From Mycobacterium sp. 141 (GTDB taxonomy: Bacteria > Actinomycetota > Actinomycetes > Mycobacteriales > Mycobacteriaceae): a stretch of 64,000 nucleotides of DNA. This document shows, piece after piece, positions 1 through 9,212 of the stretch. The stretch covers positions 1 to 64,000 of the forward strand of contig NZ_KB908263.1 of the NCBI RefSeq assembly GCF_000382405.1, written 5' to 3'. A model generated the notes under the pieces. That model saw only the letters and a program-made list of their open reading frames with translations, was not told the DNA's origin and ran no database searches. Made by a program: the position numbers and the translations under genes. Numbering within the stretch: position 1 is the stretch's first letter; every line of letters starts with the position of its first letter.

Positions 1-622
1 CGAACTCCGTCGAATTCGAGACGTTGCTCAGCGACGCCGACAGCCACTCGAACAGCTCCTCGTACTTGAGACCGTCGAGTGGAGCGGGGCTGCGCTGCAC
101 GGACAGACGGGCCAGCATCTGATAATTCACCTGCGGACCGGCGCCGACCGCGAAGACCGTCACCCCACGGGCCATTTCGACACCGTTCAGCCGCGCGACC
201 GCCTCACCAAAACCCTCCTGGTTCGGTTCACCGTCAGTCAGCAGCAGTATCCACGGCCGGTAATACTGCAGGCCCGCAGCCTTATACGCATCCTTGCGGT
301 CTTCCAGTATGTCCAAGGCCAGATGTATACCCGCGGCCATGTTCGTCCGGCCGGACGCGGTGAACCGGGCCGGCTGCAGCATGCGCGCCTCCTGCATAGG
401 CACCAACACCGTCGCCACCGACCCGAACGTCACCACCGCCACCTCCACCCGCTTACTCGCCAGCGTCTCGGTATTCAGGTACTGGGTAAACGCCGCGTAC
501 CCGCGCTCAAGCGCCGCGATCGGTTGCCCCATCATCGACCCGGAAACATCCGCCAACACGACGCAGGCGACGCGCGGGTCCGGGTTCTCGTCATTGAGCT
601 CCACCGCCCACGATTGAGTCAA
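1..622 (-). CDS. von Willebrand factor A domain protein (partial, runs off left edge)
   Basis: The visible part is the N-terminal about 207 residues of a cytoplasmic VWA protein; the C-terminus lies outside the window. After a short lead it shows a perfect metal-ion-dependent adhesion site, DVSGSM, near residue 26. Further VWA signatures follow: a Thr in SGRTNM and the acidic TDGEP loop. The fold resembles bacterial stand-alone VWA proteins of the YfbK/TerY type, which bind a divalent metal and mediate protein contacts. I chose the TTG at 622 because a GGAGG sits 8 bases upstream; the nearby ATG is in another frame that stops after 12 codons. A second VWA protein (Ro60/TROVE type) lies at 5.8-6.8 kb. 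The substrate or partner is unknown. Confidence 0.8.
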   Translation of the reverse strand, partial: MTQSWAVELNDENPDPRVACVVLADVSGSMMGQPIAALERGYAAFTQYLNTETLASKRVEVAVVTFGSVATVLVPMQEARMLQPARFTASGRTNMAAGIHLALDILEDRKDAYKAAGLQYYRPWILLLTDGEPNQEGFGEAVARLNGVEMARGVTVFAVGAGPQVNYQMLARLSVQRSPAPLDGLKYEELFEWLSASLSNVSNSTEF

Positions 623-763
623 CGGACATCCCTCCAGAGCACTCGTCGATTGCCGACGGGCATCGTCTCACGGTCGGCCCGACCGTGTGCCCGATGACCC
701 CAAGGTCCCTTCGCTAGCAGGACAATACTCAACTCGCGCCGACCGGCAGTCCGAACACGCCTG

Positions 764-800
764 CCGATTGACTGACACGCCGTCGGTGTCAGTCAATCGG
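764..800. repeat. 15-bp perfect inverted repeat between divergent genes
   Basis: The arms at 764-778 and 786-800 are exact reverse complements separated by 7 bases. The two flanking genes are transcribed away from this site, so it is not placed as a terminator of either. It could be an operator, a processed RNA hairpin or a relic of a mobile element. The rest of the 623-957 gap shows no convincing gene. Confidence 0.6.
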
Positions 801-957
801 ACGACATCTGCGCCAACGGTTCGCCGGTAGCGTTCGCTGCGTGGCCACGTCGGTCCCAGGTGACCTTGTCCGCCGGACGGGGAGGTTCACGCGCGCGTTC
901 GGAGCTGTTAGCTGTAACGTGCCTCCAGCGAACCATGCGAGGCGTAGAGGGGGTTGC

Positions 958-1281
958 ATGAGGTTTGGCGCGTCGATGCTCGCCGTGACCACCCTGGGGC
1001 TGGCCGTGGGATGCACCGCCTGTTCGACCGAGACCGCTCCGAGGACCGTGGACAAGACGGCGGTCGCGCAGCATGTCAGCACCAAGCTCAAGGAGCAGGT
1101 CGGTAAGGCCCCCGACATCGTGGCGTGCCCGCAGAACCTCGACGCCACTGTCGGTGCCACGCTGACCTGCACGCTCACCGAGAAGGGCGCCGTCTACAAC
1201 GTCGTCGTCACGGTGAGCGGCGTGAAGGACGACGACGTCGAGTTCGGCATCAAAGTCGCCGACCACCCGAATCCCTCGTGA
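958..1281 (+). CDS. DUF4333 family lipoprotein
   Basis: A 107-residue exported lipoprotein. The start ATG at 958 has an AGAGGGGG ribosome site just upstream, and an open extension back to 841 is not needed. The N-terminus is a short hydrophobic signal peptide ending in an imperfect lipobox around LAVGC. The mature part has the DUF4333 pattern: a cysteine in VACPQNL, then VGATLTC, then a short beta-rich tail. The two mature cysteines probably form a disulfide outside the membrane. DUF4333 proteins are common in mycobacteria and their function is unknown. The stop codon overlaps the next gene's ATG, so the two are translationally coupled. Confidence 0.85.
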   Translation: MRFGASMLAVTTLGLAVGCTACSTETAPRTVDKTAVAQHVSTKLKEQVGKAPDIVACPQNLDATVGATLTCTLTEKGAVYNVVVTVSGVKDDDVEFGIKVADHPNPS

Positions 1282-3842
1282 TGGCCCGCTTCAATCCGCC
1301 GCCCGCGTGGCCGGTGGACCCCGATTTCACCCCCGGTCCCGATTGGCAGCCCGACCCCGCGTGGCCGGCCGCGCCGCCGGGATGGCGGTTCTGGGTCGAG
1401 GACACCGCAGCCGCCGGACACGAGCCGGGCGTCGAGAAGGGCGCCGCCCGGCCACCGCGGATCGAGCGGATGCGGGCGCACGAGAGCGAGTCCATCGAAC
1501 AGGTGTGGTTGCCGATCGCAGCCCCCGCCCATGCCGCGGCGGAGCCCGAGCCGCAGACTGATGCCGCCGCACCCTCTAAACCGCGACCACCGTCCCGTCG
1601 CACCGCCATCGTCCTCGGTGCCGCCGCACTAGTCGCCGTGGTCGTGGCGGCATCGGTGGCCGCAGTGGCGTGGTGGACCGGTGACAACCCAGAGCATGCG
1701 CGCCCCGACAAGATGCTGCCCGGCACCTATCCGACGCAGCCGCAACCCGCGTGGACCGTGCGGGCGGCGTCTCTGGTGGCCGGCGACGAGCCGGCGATCG
1801 CCACACCCGTCTACGGGGTCGCCTACTACGGCTCACCCGGCGCGATCGTGATCGGCGACCACGTCCTCTTCCACGCGGTCGCGAAGGAGTCGAACGGCAC
1901 CGGCGCGCTGCTGATCTCACTTGATCTGGCCGACGGCAGCGTCGAGTGGTCGGTGCCCGCCGGGCTCAACGACGGATGCTCGCGGACGCCCCTCGGCGAC
2001 ACGTTGCCCTGCACCGTGTCCGGCAACGATCAGAGCCGGATCCAGTTCATCGACCTGAAATCCGGCGGAGTGGTCTCCACCGCCGCACTGCCCTTCAACG
2101 TCGGCATGCTCGCCGCCGACGGCGACGACCTCTACACGGCCGGCTACAAGAACCCCGACGGCCTGACCGTCGCGCGCGGCACCCGTGACGATCCGACCGG
2201 GGACTGGACCACCACAGTCGCGGAGAACGCGTGCTCCGGCTACGGCGGCGGCGACGGCCTGGACATCCACCTCCGCGACGGGCTGGTGTGGGGGTATCAG
2301 GGCGGCGGCGCCAATTTCGTGCTCAAGACCGACGACGGATCGTCTGCGATCGGCGACGAGGTGACCAACGCATCCGTCGTCGAGGGGCCCGCGATCGTCG
2401 CGCTCAAGTGCCGGCGAAACGTCAACATGTCGGACTGGACCACCGGCGTCTACGATGGCGACGGCCGGTCCCTGTTCACCGTTGACGCGGCCGTATCGCG
2501 GCCTAGCCTCAGCGTCGCCCGCGGCGGCCGCCCGCCCCTCCTCACCAACGAAGGCGACGGGCTCGACCCGAACACCGGCGAGAAACTCTGGCACGTCGCC
2601 GAGCCCGGCTACGGGCCGGCGGTCGTCGGCAACGTTCTGATCGCGGCCGATGACGGGCTGTCCGCGTACGACATGCGGTCGGGCGCAACCCTGTGGCGCT
2701 CGTCCGCGGCCTCGTCGGCCGACACCGCGGTCACCGACGGCGCGAATCTGCTGATACCCGAGGACGACGCCGGGGTGACGGCCCTGTCCGTCGCCGACGG
2801 CTCGCGACAGTGGTCCGGCACGGTCGGCGTCGGCCGGGACAGGCCGGTACTCTACGCCACCGAGCGCGGCCTACTGGTCGTCACCTCGCAGGGTGTCTCA
2901 CTTCTGCCGCCGACCGGACCCGAAGTCCCCGTGCCCGACATACGGGGCCCGCAGGCCGACGGCGACGACGGCACGAAGCTCGTCACGAAGTGCGGCAGAC
3001 CGCCGGAGTTCGTACCGCAGGCGATCCGCGCCGATTCCGGCGCGCTGGTCATCACCGTCAAGATCGTGGCGCACTGCCCCGGCGGCGACGTGCTGTCCGC
3101 GTCGCGCACCCGCATCGCCGTCACGTCCAACGGGCAGAACGTGGCGTCTGCGGTCTTCGACCTCTCGGCGAAGCCGATCACGATAGCGCCGGCCGCCGGC
3201 GGGTCAGCCCACGATCCGAACGTCACGCACGACTTCCTCTTCCCGGTCGGAACCTTCTGGCGGTTACCGGTTTCCACCCGCGAGGCACCCGGCGACGGGG
3301 CCAGCAGCCGGGGCGCCGTGGACCTCGACGCGTCGACACTGCTGATCGACTGTGAACAGGACGGGTCTGTTGCCGGCACCACGGCGGCGGCCGTGCGGTC
3401 GGGGTCGGGATCCTCGACCGCCACCGGACCGGGCCGACCCGCCTCCGGCGACGACGAGTCGGCGAGCTACGACGCGCTGCGCGCCATCGCAAACTCGGAT
3501 CGCCCGTTCGTGGTCGGACAGCTCGCCGACCGCTGGGTGCCGCAGCTCAGTTCGAAGCGGCCCGGCCTCGTCGCCGACGGAATCATCTGGCAGAACGCCG
3601 AAACGCTACGCGAGCATCTCGACCTGAGGCTCAAGTACCCCGAGGTGCGCCTGCTGTGGACTGGTGACTGGTCGACGTTCTCGGCTCCCGACTTCTGGGT
3701 CACCATCGCCGGTGTCACGTTCCCCGACGCGGGCGGCGCGCTGGGCTGGTGCACCGGCCACGGCCTGGACCGCGACCACTGCTACGCCAAGCTCGTCAGC
3801 ACCACGCATCCGATCGACGGCAGCACCGCGTTCAACCCGTGA
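1281..3842 (+). CDS. membrane-anchored PQQ-type beta-propeller protein
   Basis: About 853 residues. The N-terminal 100 residues are proline- and tryptophan-rich, with PPGWRFW typical of actinobacterial cytoplasmic tails. One transmembrane helix follows at roughly residues 105-130 (AIVLGAAALVAVVVAAS). The rest lies outside and contains repeated blades (for example GVVSTAALPF, LDPNTGEKLWH, GATLWRSS) like PQQ/WD40-type propellers, but no recognisable quinoprotein active site, so it is probably a binding scaffold. The C-terminal 200 residues form a separate domain ending in paired cysteines (GWCTGHGLDRDHCY). The ATG at 1281 overlaps the preceding stop; GTG at 1278 is an alternative. It probably works with the lipoprotein before it and the membrane protein after it. 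Confidence 0.75.
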   Translation: MARFNPPPAWPVDPDFTPGPDWQPDPAWPAAPPGWRFWVEDTAAAGHEPGVEKGAARPPRIERMRAHESESIEQVWLPIAAPAHAAAEPEPQTDAAAPSKPRPPSRRTAIVLGAAALVAVVVAASVAAVAWWTGDNPEHARPDKMLPGTYPTQPQPAWTVRAASLVAGDEPAIATPVYGVAYYGSPGAIVIGDHVLFHAVAKESNGTGALLISLDLADGSVEWSVPAGLNDGCSRTPLGDTLPCTVSGNDQSRIQFIDLKSGGVVSTAALPFNVGMLAADGDDLYTAGYKNPDGLTVARGTRDDPTGDWTTTVAENACSGYGGGDGLDIHLRDGLVWGYQGGGANFVLKTDDGSSAIGDEVTNASVVEGPAIVALKCRRNVNMSDWTTGVYDGDGRSLFTVDAAVSRPSLSVARGGRPPLLTNEGDGLDPNTGEKLWHVAEPGYGPAVVGNVLIAADDGLSAYDMRSGATLWRSSAASSADTAVTDGANLLIPEDDAGVTALSVADGSRQWSGTVGVGRDRPVLYATERGLLVVTSQGVSLLPPTGPEVPVPDIRGPQADGDDGTKLVTKCGRPPEFVPQAIRADSGALVITVKIVAHCPGGDVLSASRTRIAVTSNGQNVASAVFDLSAKPITIAPAAGGSAHDPNVTHDFLFPVGTFWRLPVSTREAPGDGASSRGAVDLDASTLLIDCEQDGSVAGTTAAAVRSGSGSSTATGPGRPASGDDESASYDALRAIANSDRPFVVGQLADRWVPQLSSKRPGLVADGIIWQNAETLREHLDLRLKYPEVRLLWTGDWSTFSAPDFWVTIAGVTFPDAGGALGWCTGHGLDRDHCYAKLVSTTHPIDGSTAFNP

Positions 3843-3906
3843 GCCGCAACGACAGTCATCGACAAGCTCACGGTTCTTCGCCTCGAAACACCAGGGGGAC
3901 CCTCCA

Positions 3907-5574
3907 TTGAGTACCGATGACGGCGTATCCGCCGACCCGCACGCGGACTACCGCGCGCAAACCGCGCAGCACTTCGGCCAGGCGCCGGCGCCGACCGACC
4001 CGCACGGTCTGCGCCCGCCGAGCTCCCGTTTCGCCGCCGGTACCACCTACACCGGATCGGAAACCCGTCAGTCCGGTCCACGGGCCGTTCCTCAGCCGCC
4101 GGGGCCACCCGCCTCGATTCCGCGACCCGCGACACCGCCCGTCCAGCAGGCACTCCCACCCATCCAGGCGCCGGCATCGAGCACACAGCCGGTCGTGCCA
4201 CCGTCGTCCGCGTCGACGTGGGGACCTGCGGCCACCGCCCCGAACGCGTTCGCGTCCATCCAGCCGCCCCCGCCCGTGAGCGCGCCCCCGATCGTGCCGC
4301 CATCTGCGGGATCGGCCTGGGGTCTCGCGAGCGCCGCCCCGTACGGCACAGCGCCGACGTCCTCCCCTGCACCGGCGCCAAGCTGGCCGGGCAACCAGGT
4401 CGGCGGTCCCGCGCGACCCGTGCTGTTCAACCTGCAGTCCTTCCACGTCCTGGCCGCGTGCGCCGGTATCGCAACCGTCCTCATGCTGCTGAGCCTTCCG
4501 GGTATCGACTTCCTCCTGCTGGCCGTGGCGTTCGGCGTCAGCGCCTGGTATACCCACTCGCATCGCGTCGGCTGGCCCGATGACGTCGCGGAACTGCTTG
4601 CACGCGTGCGGCTCTCGGCGCCGGGAGCCGCGGCGCCGCCGACCTCTCGGGCCAGCTCCCACGGCCAACCGTCCGTGCAGCCGACCCCGATCGTCCCGTT
4701 GCGCGCACAGACGATGCCCGAACTGCTCGGCGGTGCGTTCAGGATCGTGGCCCGCAACTGGCCGACGCTGGTCGGAATCCCGTTGGTGATCCTGGTGGCG
4801 TGCGGCCTCGTCGCCGGACTGGCGATGACGCTCGTCTCCGACCTGTTCATGAGTGCGACGATGTCTATGTCCGACAGCCTGTTCTCCGGCGGCAGCGCGG
4901 GCGGCTTAGTCGCGTCGATGATCGCGATGGTCGTCGTCATGCAGGCGATCGCCTGGGCGCTGGCACTGCCCGCCGACGCCATGCTCATCGGAACAACAGT
5001 GACGGCTACCGACCGTGCGGTGCGCGGAGCGCCGGTGCGACTGGGCGAGGTCTTCGTGGCGGCGTGGCGGCAGATGTTCGTGCTGTGCCGTCTCACGTTG
5101 ACGTTCTACGCGATCTTCCTCATTCCCGAGTTGCTCTTCTTCACGGTCTACATCGTGACGGTCGGGTTCGGGCCGGGCATCCTGCTGCTGTCGTTGCTGC
5201 TGTTCGGTGTCTCCTTCGCCATCGGCGTTCTCTTCAGCCTGGCTCCGATCGTGCTGGTGGTCGAGCGTCGCGGCGTGGCCGACTCCCTCAAACGGTCGAT
5301 GCAGTTGGCCAAGCCCGCAGCCGGCAGGCTGATCGGAATCCACCTGCTGTGGTCCGCGTGCGCGGCCCCGCTGTTGTTCGTGGTGTTCTTCGTCAGCATG
5401 TTCGCGGGCGTTCTCGGTCTACTCGCCATGTTCGTCGGCTTCCCCGTGCTGATCGCCGTCTTCCGCACGCTGCAGATGCTCATCTACACGGACCTGCGTA
5501 TCCGCGCCGAGAACTACGATCGCGAACTGATCGCGGACTGGACGGCCAACTCCTCTCGGTGGAGCCGCCCTTGA
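3907..5574 (+). CDS. proline-rich polytopic membrane protein, GDPD-membrane-domain-like
   Basis: About 555 residues. The first 170 are Pro/Ala/Ser-rich and probably disordered in the cytoplasm. Two hydrophobic helices come next (around FHVLAACAGIATVLMLL), followed by a second linker. The C-terminal 300 residues begin with MPELLGGAFRIVARNWPTL and hold about six transmembrane segments, resembling the YciC / glycerophosphodiester phosphodiesterase membrane domain. The start is TTG at 3907, chosen because AGGGGGACC precedes it; the open frame extends upstream inside the previous gene without a ribosome site. It follows the propeller gene by 64 bases in the same direction. Function unknown. Confidence 0.75.
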   Translation: MSTDDGVSADPHADYRAQTAQHFGQAPAPTDPHGLRPPSSRFAAGTTYTGSETRQSGPRAVPQPPGPPASIPRPATPPVQQALPPIQAPASSTQPVVPPSSASTWGPAATAPNAFASIQPPPPVSAPPIVPPSAGSAWGLASAAPYGTAPTSSPAPAPSWPGNQVGGPARPVLFNLQSFHVLAACAGIATVLMLLSLPGIDFLLLAVAFGVSAWYTHSHRVGWPDDVAELLARVRLSAPGAAAPPTSRASSHGQPSVQPTPIVPLRAQTMPELLGGAFRIVARNWPTLVGIPLVILVACGLVAGLAMTLVSDLFMSATMSMSDSLFSGGSAGGLVASMIAMVVVMQAIAWALALPADAMLIGTTVTATDRAVRGAPVRLGEVFVAAWRQMFVLCRLTLTFYAIFLIPELLFFTVYIVTVGFGPGILLLSLLLFGVSFAIGVLFSLAPIVLVVERRGVADSLKRSMQLAKPAAGRLIGIHLLWSACAAPLLFVVFFVSMFAGVLGLLAMFVGFPVLIAVFRTLQMLIYTDLRIRAENYDRELIADWTANSSRWSRP

Positions 5575-5770
5575 TCGAAACCGACTGCACTGCACGGCCT
5601 TCGGACACCCTCCGGCATCGGCGCGATCGGGTGGCGACCGCGCCGGTGCGACCGCGTGGACGTTCCCGTCGTGTCGGCCGTGGCCGTTGTCATGCGCTCG
5701 TGCACGGTGGACGTTCTCGCGTTGCAATTCCCACTGTGTCGAGCCCGCCGCCACCCCCGACTACATTCCG

Positions 5771-6829
5771 CTACACGTCGGCGCGGGAGAAGTCCGCGAG
5801 CAGCGTCGGTACCGCCGAGTCGAACCCGGAGATGTCGAGCTGACGCGGGTCGCTCGGATCGGCGATCGAGTTGCGGGCGACCGTCATAGCGACGACCACC
5901 AGGCGCGCATCAATGCCATCCATCGGCGGTACTGCTCGAGCGCCTGGTGCGGATAGATGTTCCCGTACCAGGTTTCGTTGTCGGTGTAGATGTGGAGCGT
6001 GTCCACCTCCACCCAATGCTTGAGTGCCCAGACCATCGGCAGTGCGCAGTCCGTGGCACCCATCGGCAACCCGGCGGTGTACCGGCACACGTCGTCGAGG
6101 CGACGACGCGGGCCGATATCCAGCTCGGTGACCGCAGTGTCCGGGTATCCGCGGCTGCCCGCGGTGAACCCGATGATCCGGTGCTGCGGCTCGGTGGCCG
6201 CGGTCACCATCGCCAGCGCGGACGACGCCTCCCGGTACGTCACCGGCAGCCCCGACACCGGCATCACCATCGAGCCCGAGATGTCCAGTGCGAGCAGCGT
6301 CCGCTTGTTCGCCGGCTGCACCGCCCCGTAGGCCGCGTAGAACGCGGCGTCGAGCGCATCGCTGATGCGGCCGACGGGCTTCCAGGTGCTCTGCCCGCGG
6401 TCCCCGTGACCCGACGCGTAGGTACGCTGTGCCACAAGGATATTCACCGAGTACACGCGCGCCCGCGCCAGCCGATCGGGATCGGCCAGCTGCGCGGCGA
6501 CCGTCTCGCCGACCGTGCCCGCCAGCGCGAACAGCGCCGGGTTGGCCTTGGGCGCCCGCCCCGCTTCGGGAGACCGCGACGATGCGGGTCACCAGCCCGA
6601 CGGGATCGGTTGCGGCGGCCCGCAGCACCACCTCTGCGTTGTCACGCGTGAGGTCACCGCTACGGGTGTAGTACGCGCCGCCGTCGGTGCCCAGAGTCAG
6701 GAACCGGCGCACCCGCACCCAGCCGTCGACCGGAAAGGTGTAGCCGCCAGCGGCATTGAGCAACTGCTCCGCCTTCGCTGCGCGGGACTGTCGCATCCAA
6801 CGCAGGTTGATCGTCTTGAGAATGTCCAT
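5771..6829 (-). pseudogene. Ro60/TROVE-VWA RNA-binding protein, frameshifted and internally shortened
   Basis: The start ATG at 6829 has a strong AAGGAG. The N-terminus (MDILKTINLRW, then FLTLGTDGGAYY and a GRAPK motif) is characteristic of bacterial Ro60 (Rsr) proteins. The C-terminus is the VWA half with the MIDAS motif DISGSM and TDNETWYG. Ro60 proteins bind Y RNAs and misfolded RNA. Two single-base shifts break the frame: one extra G in the C-run at 6559-6562 (plus strand) and one missing G near 5916-5917. They compensate each other. The repaired product is only about 352 residues against roughly 520-540 for the family: most of the helical-repeat ring between PALFALA and the RARV block is absent. 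The TROVE ring would therefore not close, which favours a pseudogene. Confidence 0.75.
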
Positions 6830-6914
6830 GGCTACTCCTTTCGATGTTGTGCGCCGTCCATGGGTGCTGCGAGCGTGTGAGTTGCCGACCGGATACACAA
6901 CAGCCGAAACCGCT

Positions 6915-6988
6915 GCGCAAGGAGTCGAACCTTTGAAATACGCCAGATAACCGACCGACTTCCGGCCCGAGTCAATAAAGTTGTGCGC
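6915..6988 (-). ncRNA. tRNA-like element, candidate Y RNA (YrlA-type) upstream of the Ro gene
   Basis: A 74-base stretch on the same strand as the Ro60 gene, ending 85 bases before its start, has tRNA-like parts in tRNA order. GCGC at each end can pair as an acceptor-like stem. A D-arm-like hairpin (GACT/AGTC with GG in a 9-base loop) sits at 6957-6973. A T-arm-like hairpin (AAGG-TTCGACT-CCTT) sits at 6919-6933. I see no proper anticodon arm, so it is not a functional tRNA. Bacterial Y RNAs encoded beside ro genes carry such a tRNA-mimicking module. A 10-base direct repeat (GTTGTGCGCC on the plus strand) at 6846-6855 and 6980-6989 brackets it. Boundaries and transcription are inferred. Confidence 0.4.
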
Positions 6989-7080
6989 CAATGGATTCCG
7001 CTCACCTGGCCCGAGGCTCGTTGGCGTGCCGGGAAATTGCTACGCGTAGAGCACCAACTCGTTTCTACCATCAATCAGTG

Positions 7081-7974
7081 ATGCTCAACGTCAGCCGAGG
7101 ACTGCATGCGATCAACGAGCGACCGGTGGCGGCCGCGGCCGTGGGTGCGCTCGGGGTGTCTACGTCGGGCCTGTTCGTGGCATTGTCGACCACCTCGCCC
7201 GGCACTGCCTCGTTCTTCCGATGCGTGTTCGCCCTGCCTGTGTTGATACCGCTCGCGGTTGCCGAACGGCGCCACCGTGGCGAACCGACCGCGCGACAGC
7301 ACAGATGGGCGGCGGCCGCGGGAGTGCTGTTCGCAGCGGACGCATTGTTCTGGACCCAGGCGATCTACGAGGTCGGCGTCGGGCTGTCCGCCGTGCTGGT
7401 CAACACCCAGGTGGTGATGGTGCCGCTACTGGCCCGGCTGATCGACCGTGAGCCGCTGAGCACTCGGTTCATTGCGCTGTTGCCAGTCGTCACGCTGGGC
7501 ACAGTGCTCACCGGCGGCATCTTCGAATCCGGCGTGACGGGGACCGGCACCCTTGGCCGGATCCATCCATTCGGCGTTGGCCGCGCTGTGTTACTCGGCG
7601 TTCCTGTTCCTGCTGCGACGCGGCGGGCCGGACCAACCGCCGGTCCAGTCGTACGTCACCACCATCGGATCCGCAGCGTGCGCTGCACCGATCGGTGGTG
7701 CCCTGACCGGTGGCGTCACCCCTGGCACCGGGCTGGGGGGCCGGCGGGCTGGCTCGTGCTCACAGCGATCTGCGGCCAGGTACTGGGCTGGCTGCTCGTA
7801 GCGCTGAGCAATCTACTGCTGCGGGTCGAAGTCAGTTCTGCGCTGCTGTTGTTGACACCGATCGGCGCGCTCCTGCTGGCCGCCGTGTTCCTCGGGCAGG
7901 TGCCATCTGTATTGCAGGTGATCGGGTGCGTCCTGATCCTCGGAAGCGCCTGCCGGATCACCGCCCGCACGTAG
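7081..7974 (+). pseudogene. EamA/DMT-family exporter with two compensating frameshifts
   Basis: The conceptual product is about 297 residues with ten hydrophobic segments, the usual length for an EamA drug/metabolite transporter. The N-terminal half (GVSTSGLFVALSTTSPG, FFRCVFALP) and the C-terminal end (LLTPIGALLLAAVFLGQ) are in one frame. The middle (AGSIHSALAALCYSAFLFLL) is in another. The shift points are an extra C in the CCC at 7550-7552 and a missing G in the G-run at 7735-7740. Both are homopolymers, so sequencing error is as plausible as mutation. The ATG at 7081 is the likely start, without an obvious ribosome site. The substrate is unknown. Confidence 0.7.
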
Positions 7975-8033
7975 CGCCAGCGCCGACAGTGACGCAGTCC
8001 TCTGCCTGCTAATTAGGTTTCCGCACCATCTCT

Positions 8034-8055
8034 GTTTCAGAATCGTTCACCGTGG
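8034..8055 (+). promoter_or_regulatory. weak PHO-box-like direct repeat at the first PiT start
   Basis: GTTTCAGAATC and GTTCACCGTGG are consecutive 11-base units resembling the GTTCACC direct repeats bound by PhoP/RegX3-type response regulators. The second unit overlaps the GTG start at 8052. One mismatch in the first unit and the overlap make this a tentative call. Confidence 0.3.
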
Positions 8056-9194
8056 GTTTACAGTCCCTCCTGCTGTGCATCGTCGTCGTCACTGCGCTGA
8101 TATTCGATTTCACCAACGGATTTCATGACACCGGCAATGCCATGGCAACGTCGATCGCCAGCGGAGCACTGAAACCACGGACCGCGGTCGGGCTGTCGGC
8201 AGCACTCAATCTCGTCGGTGCATTTCTTTCCACCGCAGTCGCAGCCACCATCGCGAAAGGCCTGGTCGACGCCAATCTAGTCACCCTGGAGCTGGTGTTC
8301 GCCGGCCTGGTCGGCGGGATCGTCTGGAACCTGCTCACGTGGCTGCTCGGTATGCCGTCGAGCTCGTCGCATGCACTCATCGGCGGCATCGTCGGCGCCA
8401 TGATCGCCGCCGTCGGGGGACACGGCGTGATCTGGCACGGGCTGGTCTCGACGGTGATCGTGCCTGCGGTGTTGTCGCCGCTGATCGCCGGCATCGTGGC
8501 TGGCATCGCCAGTTGGCTGGTCTATCGACTGATCCGCGGTCTGCCCGAGGAGCGCACCATTGCCGGATTCCGGTACGGCCAGATCGGGTCGGCGTCGCTG
8601 ATCTCGCTGGCGCACGGCACCAATGACGCGCAGAAGACGATGGGCATCATCTTCCTGGCTCTCATCTCCTACGGCGCCGTCGACGAGTCCGCGACAATGC
8701 CGCCCTTCTGGGTGGTCGTCGCGTGTGCGGTTGCCATCGCTCTCGGCACCCTCTCGGGAGGCTGGCGGGTCATCCGCACCCTGGGCAAGGGACTGGTCGA
8801 CACCGCGGCCCCGCAGGGCATGGCCGCCGAGTGCGCGTCGGCGGCCACGATTCTGCTCTCCAGTAATTTCGGGTACTCGCTGTCGACCACCCACGTCGCC
8901 ACCGGCTCGATCCTCGGTAGCGGCGTCGGCCGGCGTACCGAGGTGCGCTGGGGCGTCGCCCGCAAGATGGCCATCGCCTGGCTCATCACGCTGCCTGCTG
9001 CAGGCCTCGTCGGCGCATTCACCTACTTCTTGGTGCACGGTATCGGCGGGTTTGCCGGACCCCTGATCGGATTTCTGGTGTTGATCGGCTCGGCGGTACC
9101 CATCTGGATCAGGTCGCGCAAGCCGCCGATCGACCACACGAACGTCAACGACGCCTGGGAAGGCAGCCTCACCGGCACCGCCGAGGCCAAGTAG
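8052..9194 (+). CDS. PiT-family inorganic phosphate transporter (first copy)
   Basis: A 380-residue integral membrane protein with about ten helices. It carries the two family repeats: FDFTNGFHDTGNAMATSIASG near the N-terminus and the matching LSTTHVATGSILGSGVG in the C-terminal half, plus SLAHGTNDAQKTMG. PiT proteins import metal-phosphate with protons at low affinity. The start is GTG at 8052. A small membrane protein and a remnant of a DUF3349 gene follow directly, repeating the gene order of the second, intact PiT locus at 54.1-56.0 kb. The copy here is slightly shorter and clearly diverged. Confidence 0.9.
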   Translation: MGLQSLLLCIVVVTALIFDFTNGFHDTGNAMATSIASGALKPRTAVGLSAALNLVGAFLSTAVAATIAKGLVDANLVTLELVFAGLVGGIVWNLLTWLLGMPSSSSHALIGGIVGAMIAAVGGHGVIWHGLVSTVIVPAVLSPLIAGIVAGIASWLVYRLIRGLPEERTIAGFRYGQIGSASLISLAHGTNDAQKTMGIIFLALISYGAVDESATMPPFWVVVACAVAIALGTLSGGWRVIRTLGKGLVDTAAPQGMAAECASAATILLSSNFGYSLSTTHVATGSILGSGVGRRTEVRWGVARKMAIAWLITLPAAGLVGAFTYFLVHGIGGFAGPLIGFLVLIGSAVPIWIRSRKPPIDHTNVNDAWEGSLTGTAEAK

Positions 9195-9212
9195 GAACGG
9201 AAGCGACATCAG

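Noticed and set aside
6915..6988. A functional tRNA
   Set aside because: No proper anticodon arm and only a 4-5 bp acceptor stem; better described as tRNA-like.
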